47,636 nt of DNA from COMBO-56-21 sp038852315. GTDB taxonomy: Archaea; Thermoplasmatota; Thermoplasmata; UBA10834. The notes beneath the pieces were generated by a model that made no database searches, was not told the DNA's origin, and saw nothing but the letters and a program-made list of their open reading frames with translations. Below are positions 34,196 to 42,688 of this stretch, piece by piece; within the stretch, counting starts at the first letter, position 1; every line of letters begins with the position of its first letter. The position numbers and the translations under genes are program-made. The DNA lies in the NCBI GenBank assembly GCA_038852315.1, contig JAWCKF010000012.1, forward strand, positions 1 to 47,636, read 5' to 3'.

Positions 34196-36265
34196 ATGGC
34201 GTGCTGCAGTCCGATGAAGACCGAACTCTCGAAGAAGTGCGAGAAGACACTAAAGGGACACGCGCGGGTGCGGACCCGAAGGAGGCGGGTGGGCGTCCTC
34301 ACTCTGTGCGTTGCTGCTTTTGCAGTAGCCGTAATCAGCGTTCCAATCCCCGGACTGACAGTGGTCGTCAGCGTCGGGAGCGCTCAGTCTTGGGAGAGTG
34401 TCCTGAGAATCGGGTCCTTGCAGAAGATAGACTCGATGAACCCATACTTGGGTCTGAACGATGCCTCGTATGTGTTCTACGGCCTAGTGTATGACGCACT
34501 GATCTGCGTGGACGAGGACCTCGGCTCCGAATCGAATCTCGCTCTCGAAGCCTGGCCCGTACCCGAGGGCTACGATGCCGACCCCAGATTGGTCGGCATG
34601 CCTTATGGGTCCGTTTGGCAGTACAACCTCACTCACAACGCCTATTGGACGGACGGCGAGCCGTTCACCGCAGACGATGTAGTCTTCAACATAGAGCTGA
34701 ACTACCAGAACTACGACGCGATGTGGGCCTACCAGCCATATTCGTACTTCATGTCTGGTGCATGGAAGATCGACGACTACAAGGTGCGGATATCGTTCTG
34801 GAACAAGGCCACCAGGGAGCCTATGCCGGCGGCGTACGCCTACCTGATCTCCATACCGATGCTCCCCAAGCACCTCCTCGAGGGGAAGAGCCCGTACGAC
34901 ATAGGATTCAACTGGACGGGCGTGTGGCCGGAGAGCATCTCGCCGGGTATGCCGATAGTGGGTACAGGCCCGTTCATGGGCACCCCAAGCATATACGACG
35001 AGTGGGTCGCGGGAGATCACATAACGCTCGTCACTAACCCCAAATATCACTGGAAGGCCGACAAGGGCAAGGAGATCAAGTTCGACAAGCTCGTCATGAG
35101 GTTCTTCGAGGACTCTACATCGATGACGCTCGCGCTCAGGAACGGCGACATAGACGTCGCCGCACTGCCCCCGCAGGCGTACAGGTCTGTGAAGCAGAAT
35201 CCTGGCCCGAACATCGTCACCTATGACGGTCCAAAGGTCACCCAGTACTGGACTGAGGTGGGCATCAACATGAACCCTGCGGGTCCTAACCCGTCGAGAC
35301 TGGATCCCGCAATCAGGCACGCGATGCACATGGCGACCAACAAGGAGTACATCGTCGAGAACCACTATCTCGGCCTGGCCGACCCTGGCAGCACCCTGAT
35401 ACCGCCCGTGAACAGCTACTGGCACTACGAGCCCACCGAGGCTGAGAAGTTCCAGTACAACCTGAGCGCCGCTGCGGCGTTGCTCGAAGCGAGCGGGTAC
35501 AGGGACGAGAACAAAGATGGCATCAGGGAGTGCACGATTGATAGCCTCGCGGTTCAGGAGGGCTGGGTCGTCGAGGGCACGCCCCTGCAGTACCAGATGC
35601 TGATCAGGCGCGAGTATCCCGAGGAGAAGGATATAGCCGCGTACCTCGAGGGGGAGTGGGCGCAGATAGGCATAGACATCAACTACAGGATACTGGACGA
35701 GTCGCAGCTATCAACAGAGGTGTACTCGTACACCTACGACACGATGATATGGTACTGGAGCGCGGACATCGACCCGAACTACCAGCTCTTCTGCGTGTCC
35801 TCGTTCTCGATCGGTGGATGGTCGGACTGCAAGTACATCAGCGAAGCATACGACACTAACTACACGCTGAGCGTCGCGACGCTCGACCGCGAGCAGAGGA
35901 AGGTCTACGTCGACAACTGCCAGAAGGTGTTCTACCAGGACAGCGTGTACATCATACTCGCCTATGTGTACCAGACATACGCCTGGAGGACAGACAGGTT
36001 TGACGGCTGGGGCGACTGGGGAGCGCACCCCGGCAGGACGGTGGACAACTTCTGGATGGGCAACCCGCTGTATTTCGACCTGACGTACAAGCTCGACCAG
36101 GGCGGACAAGAGGAGCCGGAAAACCAGTGGATCTATCTAGCGATTGGAGGTGCGGTTGCCGCGGCAGTCGTCGTCGCAGTGGTTGCCATAATGCTCAAGG
36201 GAAAGAAGAAGGGCGGAGTGCCCGAGGAGGGCAAGAGCAAGGAGACAGGGCCACTCGGAGAATGA
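34196..36265 (+). CDS. Membrane-anchored family 5 solute-binding protein
   Basis: The product has 689 residues from ATG 34196, which lies about 28-33 bases after TATATC (34163-34168); ATG 34214 is the alternative. A signal/anchor helix at about 32-58 follows a very basic stretch. The SBP family 5 domain runs from about 70 to 640, with features such as YDALI, the WTDGEPFTADDVVFN signature and EGEWAQIGID. A second membrane helix near 652-674 and a charged tail hold the protein on the cell surface. The family binds oligopeptides, nickel or sugars. Two permease genes follow, but no ATPase. Confidence 0.9.
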   Translation: MACCSPMKTELSKKCEKTLKGHARVRTRRRRVGVLTLCVAAFAVAVISVPIPGLTVVVSVGSAQSWESVLRIGSLQKIDSMNPYLGLNDASYVFYGLVYDALICVDEDLGSESNLALEAWPVPEGYDADPRLVGMPYGSVWQYNLTHNAYWTDGEPFTADDVVFNIELNYQNYDAMWAYQPYSYFMSGAWKIDDYKVRISFWNKATREPMPAAYAYLISIPMLPKHLLEGKSPYDIGFNWTGVWPESISPGMPIVGTGPFMGTPSIYDEWVAGDHITLVTNPKYHWKADKGKEIKFDKLVMRFFEDSTSMTLALRNGDIDVAALPPQAYRSVKQNPGPNIVTYDGPKVTQYWTEVGINMNPAGPNPSRLDPAIRHAMHMATNKEYIVENHYLGLADPGSTLIPPVNSYWHYEPTEAEKFQYNLSAAAALLEASGYRDENKDGIRECTIDSLAVQEGWVVEGTPLQYQMLIRREYPEEKDIAAYLEGEWAQIGIDINYRILDESQLSTEVYSYTYDTMIWYWSADIDPNYQLFCVSSFSIGGWSDCKYISEAYDTNYTLSVATLDREQRKVYVDNCQKVFYQDSVYIILAYVYQTYAWRTDRFDGWGDWGAHPGRTVDNFWMGNPLYFDLTYKLDQGGQEEPENQWIYLAIGGAVAAAVVVAVVAIMLKGKKKGGVPEEGKSKETGPLGE

Positions 36266-36448
36266 GTGCCCCGGAAGGTGAGAGAGCAAACCCATGAAAC
36301 CCTTTCATTTCACCACACTACCTCGCCTGAACATAGACGCACGAAGGAGAAAGGATAAGATACCGAGACTCAGGGGGATGGATGAGGGAGTCAGGGCGGC
36401 CCGGAGCTTAGCGAGAGCTATGGAAGAAACTGATAAGGTGGCATCACA

Positions 36449-37426
36449 ATGGACATGAGGACCTTCCTATCACGGAAACTCCTGTATCTTGTCATAACTC
36501 TGTTCGCGATCATAGCATTCAACTTCTTTCTCTTCAGAATCATGCCAGGCGACCCTGCGAAGGTGCTCGCCCCGAAGACGGCTGATCCGGTCGTCGTAGA
36601 ACTCCTACGAGCGAAGTTCGGGCTTGACAGACCTCTGTACGAACAGCTCGGGTTGTATATCGTACAGGTCTTCACCCTTGACTTCGGCATCAGCTTGAGC
36701 GTCACTAAAGGTGCTGCAATCAGCGACCTGTTGGGTCCTGCCGTAATCAACACTGTCCTCCTGGTGGGGATCGGAACGGCGCTGGCGATATGGTGGGGAG
36801 TGCTGCTGGGGCGCGCCGCCGCGTGGAGGAGGGGGAAGTTCGCAGACACCGTGGGGATGGCATTCGCCCTCACGTTCTACTCGATGCCCACGTTCCTCTT
36901 CGCTCTGGTGATGCTGATGGTCTTCGCAGGGAACCTTGGCTGGTTCCCCATCGCCGGCCCGTACGACTCAGAAAGGTATCCGAACATGGATCTCCTCGGC
37001 AAGATAGGTGATAGGGCGTACCATCTCGTCCTGCCAGTCCTCGCGTTCACGATAGAGGTCATGGCAGAGTATGCGCTCATAATGCGCAACTCGCTCACCG
37101 ATGTACTGACTGAGGACTACATCATCACCGCGAGGGCGAAGGGGCTCTCAAACAAGGCGATACTCCGCGACCACGCGATGAGGAACGCGCTGCTGCCCGT
37201 GGTGACTGTCGCAGCGATAAGTGTGGGATGGGTCATCGGCGGCGACATAATGGTGGAGATCGTGTTCAACTACAAGGGGATAGGACTCCTGACATGGGAG
37301 GCGGTGTACAACAGAGACTTTCCCGTGCTGCAGGCCGTCTTCCTCATCATGGCTATCGCCGTGCTGGTGGCCAACCTGTTCGCCGACATCATATACATGT
37401 ACTTGGACCCGCGGGTCAAGATCTGA
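36449..37426 (+). CDS. DppB-type ABC transporter permease
   Basis: The protein has 325 residues and six membrane helices. The start FLSRKLLYLVITLFAI and FRIMPGDPA are typical of DppB/OppB. The coupling (EAA) loop is intact: DYIITARAKGLSNKAILRDH, followed by MRNALLP. It forms one half of the membrane channel for the upstream binding protein. The 183 bases before it hold no gene. Confidence 0.93.
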   Translation: MDMRTFLSRKLLYLVITLFAIIAFNFFLFRIMPGDPAKVLAPKTADPVVVELLRAKFGLDRPLYEQLGLYIVQVFTLDFGISLSVTKGAAISDLLGPAVINTVLLVGIGTALAIWWGVLLGRAAAWRRGKFADTVGMAFALTFYSMPTFLFALVMLMVFAGNLGWFPIAGPYDSERYPNMDLLGKIGDRAYHLVLPVLAFTIEVMAEYALIMRNSLTDVLTEDYIITARAKGLSNKAILRDHAMRNALLPVVTVAAISVGWVIGGDIMVEIVFNYKGIGLLTWEAVYNRDFPVLQAVFLIMAIAVLVANLFADIIYMYLDPRVKI

Positions 37427-37449
37427 CACATCTGAGAGTGGTATCAGTG

Positions 37450-39228
37450 ATGAATCAGTTGCATCGTCCTGCCGAAGCCACCATGAGGCCTCTCTCTCGA
37501 GCGCATCGCCATGAACTGATTGTTCTCATTGGCGCCCTCGTGGTCCTGTCTCTCCTTCTGATCGGGGTTGTCGGCCCGGCTCTGCGCACAACAACGAGCT
37601 ATGCTCCTGCCTTCATCCTTCAGGACGAGACGGCGCCTGTGGCAGATGTCGGATTTCTGAACGGCACCAAGATACCGCAGAACTACACATTCAGGTTCAA
37701 CGGAGGCGGGTCGACAGACGACACAGGCGTTGAGAACCTCACCTTTGTATGGACCTTCAATGACGGGGTCGAGGACGTCGTACTAACAGGCATGACCCCG
37801 ACCTACAGATTCCCATACCCGGGGATCATAAACGTGACCTTGAACGTGACAGACCCGGACGGCAACTACGACACCGATTCTGCAACCATAATTGTCCAGG
37901 AGGACCTGCTCAGCCCCGTGGTCAGCATCGTCCCCAAGATCAGACAGCTGACGGAGGGCGACCCCGCCGCCAAGAACATAACGCTGGTCGGCAGGGCATC
38001 CGACAACGCTGGCATAGCGAGCTACCTCTGGAACGTGACCTACGATGGGAAGACCTATCTCTTCACCACGCAGAACATAACCTTCTCTTTCCTGAAACGC
38101 GGGAACTGGTCCGTGAACCTGACTGTCACTGACGTCAATGGCAATGTCGGCTGGGCAGAAGGCTGGGTCAAGATACTGAAGAAGCCAACCTTCATCGACA
38201 AACACTGGGTGTTCCTTTTCATATGGCTGCCGATCATCATCGTAGTCGCCCTCCTGGTGACTTCAAAGCTCCGAAAGGACAGGACGCTCGTGACCAAGAC
38301 CGACATAGAGAAAGGCAAGCTGATGTGGAAGAACGCGAAGAAGACCTGGAGGATATTCAGAAGCAACCGGCTGGGCCTCGCAGGTTTGGTCGTGCTGATA
38401 GTTTTCACTGTCATGGCGGTCTTCGCGCCGTGGCTTTCCACCGTGCCGGAGCCGAACAAGACGAGCAACTTTGAGCCCACGAAGGGCTCAGAGGGCTGGG
38501 TCAACCCGCTCCCGCCTTCGCTCACGCCGTCGCCTTACACCGGCCAGCTGCACCCGTTCGGGACCGACCACCTCGGCCGGGACATATACAGCATGACGCT
38601 CTACGGCGCGCGGGCCTCGCTGCAGGTCGGCATCATAGCCACCTTGATATCGGTGATCGTCGGGACCCTGGTCGGCCTCGGCGCGGGCTACTTCGGCCGG
38701 TTCACGGACGAGGTGCTCATGAGGGTCACCGACTTCTTCCTGGTTCTGCCCTGGTTCCCGCTCATGATAGTCCTGATGGCCATACTCGGCCAGAAGTTCA
38801 TATGGGTCATCGTGGTCATCGGTGTAACGAGCTGGCCCTCGACCGCGAGGATCGTCAGGTCCCAGGTCCTGACGGTCAAGGAGAGGCAGTTCATCGTCAG
38901 GGCCAGGGCGATAGGCGCTCAGGACGGCCACATAATCAAGACACACATCATGCCGAACGTGCTCCCGCTCATCTTCGCAAACACCGTGCTCCTGATCGCG
39001 GTCGCCATATTCTCCGAGGCGTTCCTCGACTTCTTCGGGCTAGGCGACCCGAGAGTCATCAGCTGGGGTGCGATGCTCGAGGCTGCCTACGAGAAGGACG
39101 CCTTCCTCAACAACGCCTGGTGGTGGATAGGCGCTCCGGGTATCGCCATCGTGCTGATGGTCCTGTCGTTCTCGCTCGTGGGGTACGCTATAGACGATGT
39201 GCTCAACCCGAAGCTGAGAAGGCGGTAG
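37450..39228 (+). CDS. DppC-type ABC permease carrying two extracellular PKD-like domains
   Basis: The product has 592 residues from ATG 37450, about twice a normal DppC. A first membrane helix (about 24-46) is followed by two Ig/PKD-like domains at about 62-150 and 154-243 (the first with FVWTFNDG and NVTDPDGNYD), carrying ten N-glycosylation sequons. A second helix at about 253-271 returns to the cytoplasm. From about 305 a standard DppC follows, with NPLPPSL, HPFGTDHLGRD and an intact EAA loop (ARAIGAQDGHIIKTH). The added module sits outside the cell, where it could hold the binding protein or other surface proteins. No frameshift or stop separates the parts. Confidence 0.88.
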   Translation: MNQLHRPAEATMRPLSRAHRHELIVLIGALVVLSLLLIGVVGPALRTTTSYAPAFILQDETAPVADVGFLNGTKIPQNYTFRFNGGGSTDDTGVENLTFVWTFNDGVEDVVLTGMTPTYRFPYPGIINVTLNVTDPDGNYDTDSATIIVQEDLLSPVVSIVPKIRQLTEGDPAAKNITLVGRASDNAGIASYLWNVTYDGKTYLFTTQNITFSFLKRGNWSVNLTVTDVNGNVGWAEGWVKILKKPTFIDKHWVFLFIWLPIIIVVALLVTSKLRKDRTLVTKTDIEKGKLMWKNAKKTWRIFRSNRLGLAGLVVLIVFTVMAVFAPWLSTVPEPNKTSNFEPTKGSEGWVNPLPPSLTPSPYTGQLHPFGTDHLGRDIYSMTLYGARASLQVGIIATLISVIVGTLVGLGAGYFGRFTDEVLMRVTDFFLVLPWFPLMIVLMAILGQKFIWVIVVIGVTSWPSTARIVRSQVLTVKERQFIVRARAIGAQDGHIIKTHIMPNVLPLIFANTVLLIAVAIFSEAFLDFFGLGDPRVISWGAMLEAAYEKDAFLNNAWWWIGAPGIAIVLMVLSFSLVGYAIDDVLNPKLRRR

Positions 39229-39286
39229 ACGCGGTCGAACCAGGCTGATGGATTGCCCGTTCGAATGGCCCCTGCCGCCCGGAACC

Positions 39287-40177
39287 TCACTTCTTCTCCT
39301 GCGAGGCGAGCTCGGCCTGCCTCTTCCTGTACCAGGTCAGGTAGCCCATAGCGTACTTGTCCTCCCCCCAGAAGAGCTTCGACGCCCTTATCGCAGCCTG
39401 CATGTTGGGGTCGTTGGGGTTCCCTATGAAGCAGGTCATGCCCTGGCCTGCGCAGAGGAGCATGAACGCGGCGTTGAGGACCGGTCGGTCGGGAAGGCCG
39501 AAGGAGACGTTGCTCAGGCCGACGGTCGTGTTCACGCCGAGCTCCTCGGTGCATATCCTTATCGTGTCCAGCGTGGCCCTCGCACCTGTCTCCCCTGTCC
39601 CGCAGGCGAGTGCCACGCAGTCTATGATGATGCTGTTCCTGTCCAGGCCCGCCTTCTCGGCCCTGTCTATGATCTTCTTCGCGATCTCGACCCTCTTCTC
39701 GGCGGTCTGAGGGATGCCTGCGTCGTCGATGCAGAGGCCTACGAGTGCGGCCTGGTACTCCGCTGCGAGGGGTATCACCGCCTCCATCCTCTTCTCCTCT
39801 CCCGTGGTCGAGTTGATGCCCGGCCTCCCCTCGACGTTCTTCAGCGCCGCCGCGAGCACCTCTGGGTTGGACGTGTCGATCCACAGGGGCACGTCAACGG
39901 CCGCCTGGACGACCTTCAACGACTCCAACATCGCGTTCTTCTCGTCTATGCCCGGGACGCCGACGTTGATATCCAGGATCTCCGCGCCGTTCGCGACCTG
40001 CTTCTTCGCCTCGCCTTCGAGGAAGGCGAACTCGCCCGCCTTCAGCTTCGCGATGACCTCCTTCCTGTTCGTGGGGTTTATCCGCTCTCCCACGAGCACG
40101 GGCGTCTTGCTGGCCCCGATCCTGACAGTCTTCTTCGTTCCCTTCAGCTCTATCACCGGCAAAGTCGCGCAGGGCAT
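39287..40177 (-). CDS. Pterin-dependent corrinoid methyltransferase (MtgA/AcsE-like)
   Basis: From ATG 40177 (GGAGGAGTGAC directly upstream) the product has 296 residues. It is a dihydropteroate-synthase-type barrel: VGERINPTNR, EILDINVG and DTSNPEVL line the pterin site. In relatives such as MtgA and AcsE it moves a methyl group between a corrinoid protein and tetrahydrofolate; here tetrahydromethanopterin is equally possible. It is divergent from the corrinoid-protein gene and faces the MttB genes, making a complete demethylation path. TTATAATAAATAG at about 40253-40265 is its likely TATA box. Confidence 0.88.
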   Translation of the reverse strand: MPCATLPVIELKGTKKTVRIGASKTPVLVGERINPTNRKEVIAKLKAGEFAFLEGEAKKQVANGAEILDINVGVPGIDEKNAMLESLKVVQAAVDVPLWIDTSNPEVLAAALKNVEGRPGINSTTGEEKRMEAVIPLAAEYQAALVGLCIDDAGIPQTAEKRVEIAKKIIDRAEKAGLDRNSIIIDCVALACGTGETGARATLDTIRICTEELGVNTTVGLSNVSFGLPDRPVLNAAFMLLCAGQGMTCFIGNPNDPNMQAAIRASKLFWGEDKYAMGYLTWYRKRQAELASQEKK

Positions 40178-40373
40178 TGTCACTCCTCCTCCGCGTGGGG
40201 TGAACGCCTTTTCGTTGAAAAACCTTCCTACATGCCGCCTAAAATTCAACTCTATTTATTATAACAATCTTATCGCAGTAAGCCCGTTCCGCACGCTCAT
40301 CAGCACACCGATTCCAGAAGAACGAAACCTTAATTAGGGGGGCGCGCATGCCGATTCAAATTTCGGTGGAAAT

Positions 40374-40437
40374 CGCCTGTCCCGAGGACTCGCGAACAGA
40401 CTCCGAAAGAGAGTCGCCTGGGAGAACCCAGACGGCG
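40374..40437 (+). promoter_or_regulatory. Candidate structured leader of the corrinoid-protein gene
   Basis: CGCCTGTC (40374-40381) can pair with GACGGCG (40431-40437) with one bulged T, closing a junction that contains GACTC-CGAAAGA-GAGTC (40399-40415) and TGGG-AGAA-CCCA (40419-40430), plus a weak 3-bp hairpin at 40383-40392. TTAATTA at 40330-40336 is a possible TATA box, which would start the RNA near 40360. The fold ends just before the ribosome-binding site, a position suited to control of translation. It matches no riboswitch class that I recognise. Confidence 0.35.
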
Positions 40438-40456
40438 GCTGTTGGAGGTGACACCA

Positions 40457-41089
40457 ATGGAAGACATGATAGCACGGCTGAAAAACGCTGTGATAAACTA
40501 CGAGATGGAGACCATCGCCGACCTTGCGAAGCAGGCGCTGAAGGAAGGCGTCGATCCTCTCGTCGCCATCGAGAAGGGATTGGCTGAAGGGATCAAGACC
40601 GTCGGTGAGAAGTTCGGCAAGGGAGAGATATTCCTGCCCGAGCTCGTGATGGGCGCTGAGGCGATGAAGGCCGCGCTAGCCGTCCTCGAGCCCGCTGTGC
40701 CAAAGGGCAAGCACAGGGCCAGCGAGGGCAAGGTAATAATCGGGACCGTCCAGGACGACATCCACGAGATAGGCAAGAACCTCGTATCGACGATGCTCGC
40801 ATCGAACGGGTTCGAGGTCGTGGACCTCGGGGTCAACGTACCCTCGGCCGAGTTCCTGAAGAAGGTCGACGAACACAAGCCCAACATACTTGCGATGTCG
40901 GCGCTGATGACGACAACGATGCCAAGGATGGCGGAGGTCATCGCGCCACTCAAGAAGAAGAGCGCGTCCGTCAAGGTCCTGGTAGGCGGCGCACCGGTCA
41001 CGGACACGTATGCTAAGGAGATCGGCGCAGACGGCTACAGCGGCGACGCATCTGGCGCAGTTGATGTAGCGAAGAAACTGGTCAGGTGA
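40457..41089 (+). CDS. Methyltransferase corrinoid protein (MttC/MtgC-like)
   Basis: From ATG 40457 (GGAGGTG 6 bases upstream) the product has 210 residues. A helical N-terminal cap (about 1-88) is followed by the B12-binding Rossmann domain with D101-x-H103-x-x-G106, where the His ligates cobalt. The family carries the methyl group between an MttB-type enzyme and a second methyltransferase. It is cotranscribed with the two MttB genes downstream. No gene for a RamA-type corrinoid reactivase is visible. Confidence 0.93.
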   Translation: MEDMIARLKNAVINYEMETIADLAKQALKEGVDPLVAIEKGLAEGIKTVGEKFGKGEIFLPELVMGAEAMKAALAVLEPAVPKGKHRASEGKVIIGTVQDDIHEIGKNLVSTMLASNGFEVVDLGVNVPSAEFLKKVDEHKPNILAMSALMTTTMPRMAEVIAPLKKKSASVKVLVGGAPVTDTYAKEIGADGYSGDASGAVDVAKKLVR

Positions 41090-41095
41090 TTCCGG

Positions 41096-42565
41096 ATGGC
41101 TTTTGGCATCAAGCGGGGCGTCCGCTTCCAAATCCTCAGCGAGAGCGATCTCGACCGCATACACTGGGGCACTCTGTACATACTCGAGAAGGTGGGAGTC
41201 CAGGTCGACAGCCCGACGTGCAGGAGGCTCCTGAAGGACAACGGGTGCGAGGTGGACGAGAAGACAAGGATCGCCAAGATACCATCCCATCTGGTCGAGG
41301 AGGCGCTCGCCAAGAAGAAGAGCAGCATAACTCTCGCTGGGAGGAACCCCAAGTACGACGCGAGGCTCGACCTGAACCACAGCTACATGACCGCCAACGG
41401 CAACGGTGCCGTCACCGTGGACTTTGAGACCGGACAGAGGAGGCCTTCGACGAAGAAGGACGTCGAGAACTCATCGAGGATCATCGATGCGCTCGAGAAC
41501 GTCCACATCCACTGGCCGATGGTGAGCTCGACCGACCAGCATCCATCGGTCGTCCATCTGCACGACTTCGACGCGTCCCTGAACAACACCGAGAAGCACG
41601 TGATGTACGAGACGGCGGTCACACTCTCTGATGCGAAATACCTCACGGAGATGGGGTACATAGCTGCCGGAGGGGAGAAGGAGTTCAGGAGGAGGCCGAT
41701 ATCATCCTGCCTGCAGTGCACTTATGCGCCTCTACAACACGACGCCGGCGTGATGGATGCGAGCCTTGAGCTCGCCAGGGCCGGAGTGCCCCTCGTGTTC
41801 TTCGGCATGCCTCAGCCGTGCGCCACTGGCCCGGCGACTCTGGTCGGCTCTCTGGTCGTGGGCAACGCGGAGGTTCTGAGCGCGTTGACGATGACGCAGC
41901 TCTCAACGCCAGGCGCGGCGGTGATATACGGCATGGGAAACGCCCCTCTGGACCCGAAGACCACAATCAGGGCCGGCGGCAGCCCCGAGCATGCGATATC
42001 GTCCGCGATGGCGACGGAGCTGGCACACTACTACGGGATGCCCTCGTGCGTGGGTGTTTCCGCGACCGCCAAGGAGCCTGGTGACCAGGCGGTGTTAGAA
42101 TACTACACCGGGTGCGTCGGGCCGATGCTGGCCGGCGCGGACCTGATGTGCGGCGTCGGGCTGCTCGAGGATTCGAGCTGCCTGTTCTACGAGCAGATAG
42201 TCATCGACAACGAGATCGTCGGCGCGATCGCTCGGTTGATAAGGGGCGAGTGGGCGGACGACGACACGATGGCGCTGGACGTGATAGAGAAGGTCGGTCC
42301 GGGGAAGAACTTCCTGGCCCAGAGGCACACATTGACCCACATGAGGACGGAGATCTTCATGCCGACGCTGATCGACCGGCGCTCCTTCGATGCGTGGTCT
42401 CAGGACGGGGCCAAGAGCATGAGGGACAGAGCGAGGGAGAAGGTCAGGGAGATACTCGCCACGCACAAGGTCCCGCCGCTGGACAAGGAAGTCCAGGCGA
42501 AGCTGAACGCTGTCATAGAGAAGGCGAAGAAGCCCATGTGGGGAGGGGAATCGAGGACCCACTAG
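41096..42565 (+). CDS. MttB-family methylamine:corrinoid methyltransferase, no pyrrolysine
   Basis: The protein has 489 residues, the full family length, read without any in-frame amber codon. It therefore belongs with the pyrrolysine-free members such as glycine betaine, proline betaine or carnitine methyltransferases rather than the trimethylamine enzyme. AGGTGA lies 5 bases before ATG 41096. Conserved stretches include LHDFDASLNNTEKHV, GMPQPCATGPATL and LLEDSSCLFYEQIVIDNEI. Substrate is unknown; a quaternary amine is likely. The stop is TAG, directly followed by an ATG that is not the start of the next protein. Confidence 0.9.
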   Translation: MAFGIKRGVRFQILSESDLDRIHWGTLYILEKVGVQVDSPTCRRLLKDNGCEVDEKTRIAKIPSHLVEEALAKKKSSITLAGRNPKYDARLDLNHSYMTANGNGAVTVDFETGQRRPSTKKDVENSSRIIDALENVHIHWPMVSSTDQHPSVVHLHDFDASLNNTEKHVMYETAVTLSDAKYLTEMGYIAAGGEKEFRRRPISSCLQCTYAPLQHDAGVMDASLELARAGVPLVFFGMPQPCATGPATLVGSLVVGNAEVLSALTMTQLSTPGAAVIYGMGNAPLDPKTTIRAGGSPEHAISSAMATELAHYYGMPSCVGVSATAKEPGDQAVLEYYTGCVGPMLAGADLMCGVGLLEDSSCLFYEQIVIDNEIVGAIARLIRGEWADDDTMALDVIEKVGPGKNFLAQRHTLTHMRTEIFMPTLIDRRSFDAWSQDGAKSMRDRAREKVREILATHKVPPLDKEVQAKLNAVIEKAKKPMWGGESRTH

Positions 42566-42688
42566 ATGCGAAACATCTTGCTGGCCGATGCCGAAAACGG
42601 CGTCGGCCCAAGGACCATTCCTCAGACGCCCGTCTGCAACGGGCCAGAGCTGCTCTCGAGAAGGAGGGCACGAGGGAGAAGGGAACCC

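Noticed and set aside
39248..40264. A 338-codon plus-strand frame opposite the pterin methyltransferase.
   Set aside because: It is antisense to a clear DHPS-type protein and has the Leu/Arg/His bias of a shadow frame.
40330..40456. Cobalamin, THF, glycine or SAM riboswitch identity for the leader of the corrinoid gene.
   Set aside because: I looked for the conserved core sequences of these classes and found none, so only an unclassified candidate structure is reported.
42563..42568. The TAG between the two MttB genes as a possible pyrrolysine codon joining them.
   Set aside because: Both proteins are complete at family length without readthrough, and the bases after TAG encode 41 residues unlike either paralogue before a good start at 42689.
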